NCBI GenBank assembly: GCA_018713425.1 | Contig: DVOT01000149.1 | Location: 1-5,931 of the forward strand | Direction: 5' to 3' | Source of the DNA: Alectryocaccomicrobium faecavium | Lineage (GTDB): Bacteria; Bacillota; Clostridia; Christensenellales; Aristaeellaceae | Length of the DNA: 5,931 nucleotides | Shown here: positions 5,656-5,931 of the stretch, one piece after another | Numbering within the stretch: the first letter of the stretch is position 1 | Layout of the letters: each line of letters begins with the position of its first letter | Position numbers and translations under genes: made by a program | The notes under the pieces: generated by a model | Database searches by the model: none | Told to the model about the DNA's origin: nothing | Seen by the model: only the letters and a program-made list of their open reading frames with translations

Positions 5656-5931
5656 CTACTCCCGCTCCCAAACCTGCCGCAGCTTCTCGCGGATTTTGCG
5701 CACCGTATCAAGCTTCATGCTCTCCAGCGCCATGCGGGCGATGTCGCCATGGCGCTTTCCTTCTTCGTAGGCTTCCGACCACCGCTTGGGAATTTGCTCA
5801 AGCCGCTCCATAAAAAAGCGCCGCGCCTCTTCCCCCTGCGCCCGAGTATGCCCCGCGGCCAGCAACACGGTGCGGAAGGCGCCATATACGTTGGCGCGCG
5901 TCTTTTCAAACACCGCCTCGTCTAACCGGCC
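5656..5931 (-). CDS. Unrecognised charged helical protein, C-terminal part (partial at right edge)
   Basis: On the - strand the frame is open from the window edge to TAG (5658-5656), 91 codons. The peptide is rich in Glu, Arg and Lys and looks almost wholly helical. It reads GRLDEAVFEKTRANVYGAFR at the edge, then TRAQGEEARRFFMERLEQIP, EEGKRHGDIARMALESMKLD, and ends RQVWERE. No signal peptide, membrane helix or catalytic motif is visible. A GTG at 5913 is an internal possibility, but only GAGG two bases upstream supports it, so the true start probably lies beyond the window. The composition is protein-like, unlike the proline/arginine-rich readings of the other frames. I do not recognise a family; a charged C-terminal tail of a nuclease or transposase-like protein is one speculative idea. 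The gene converges on the transporter operon. Confidence 0.55.
   Translation of the reverse strand, partial: GRLDEAVFEKTRANVYGAFRTVLLAAGHTRAQGEEARRFFMERLEQIPKRWSEAYEEGKRHGDIARMALESMKLDTVRKIREKLRQVWERE

Overview
The window carries a compact carbohydrate-uptake locus of the lplABC type. It consists of a divergent AraC-family regulator and an operon of two CUT1 ABC permeases followed by a secreted solute-binding protein. Four genes are well supported. The strong AGGAGG-type ribosome binding sites, the LplA/LplB/YtcP-type transporter families and the regulator architecture point to a Bacillota (Firmicutes) genome. The coding DNA is GC-rich and largely lacks TTA, CTA and TCA codons, and an 'AALAE'-type signal peptide and GCTTCCC-rich palindromic intergenic repeats are present. 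Together these suggest a fairly high-GC anaerobic Clostridia lineage, for example a gut or Christensenellales-like organism. That placement is inference; no rRNA or other phylogenetic marker is present.

Layout. 1-103: an open frame entering from the left edge, probably the last codons of a + strand gene. 104-474: a convergent intergenic stretch with no gene, holding several stem-loops, including a U-tract terminator facing each way. 475-1404 (-): AraC-family regulator. 1405-1641: AT-rich divergent control region with a perfect TATAAT for the transporter operon, a weak -35, a promoter for the regulator, and a 30-bp-spaced direct repeat that is a candidate operator. 1642-2601 and 2613-3536 (+): the two permeases, tightly coupled. 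3537-3610: a spacer with two tandem hairpins. 3611-5323 (+): solute-binding protein. 5357-5395: a strong perfect hairpin, the likely operon terminator. 5400-5655: a non-coding stretch of palindromic repeats. 5656-5931 (-): the C-terminal part of an unrecognised charged protein that runs off the right edge.

Working model. The AraC protein senses a sugar or related ligand through its N-terminal cupin-like domain and activates the operon from the repeats upstream of the weak -35. The binding protein captures an oligosaccharide outside the membrane and delivers it to the heterodimeric permease. No ATPase and no glycosidase is encoded in the window, so the transporter presumably borrows a shared MsmK/MalK-type ATPase made elsewhere, as is usual for this family. 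The substrate cannot be read from the sequence. I found no phage, CRISPR, toxin-antitoxin or otherwise new system here. The points most worth checking are the binding protein without a lipobox, the tandem hairpins before its gene, the candidate operator repeats, the 3' repeat element and the unrecognised right-edge gene.
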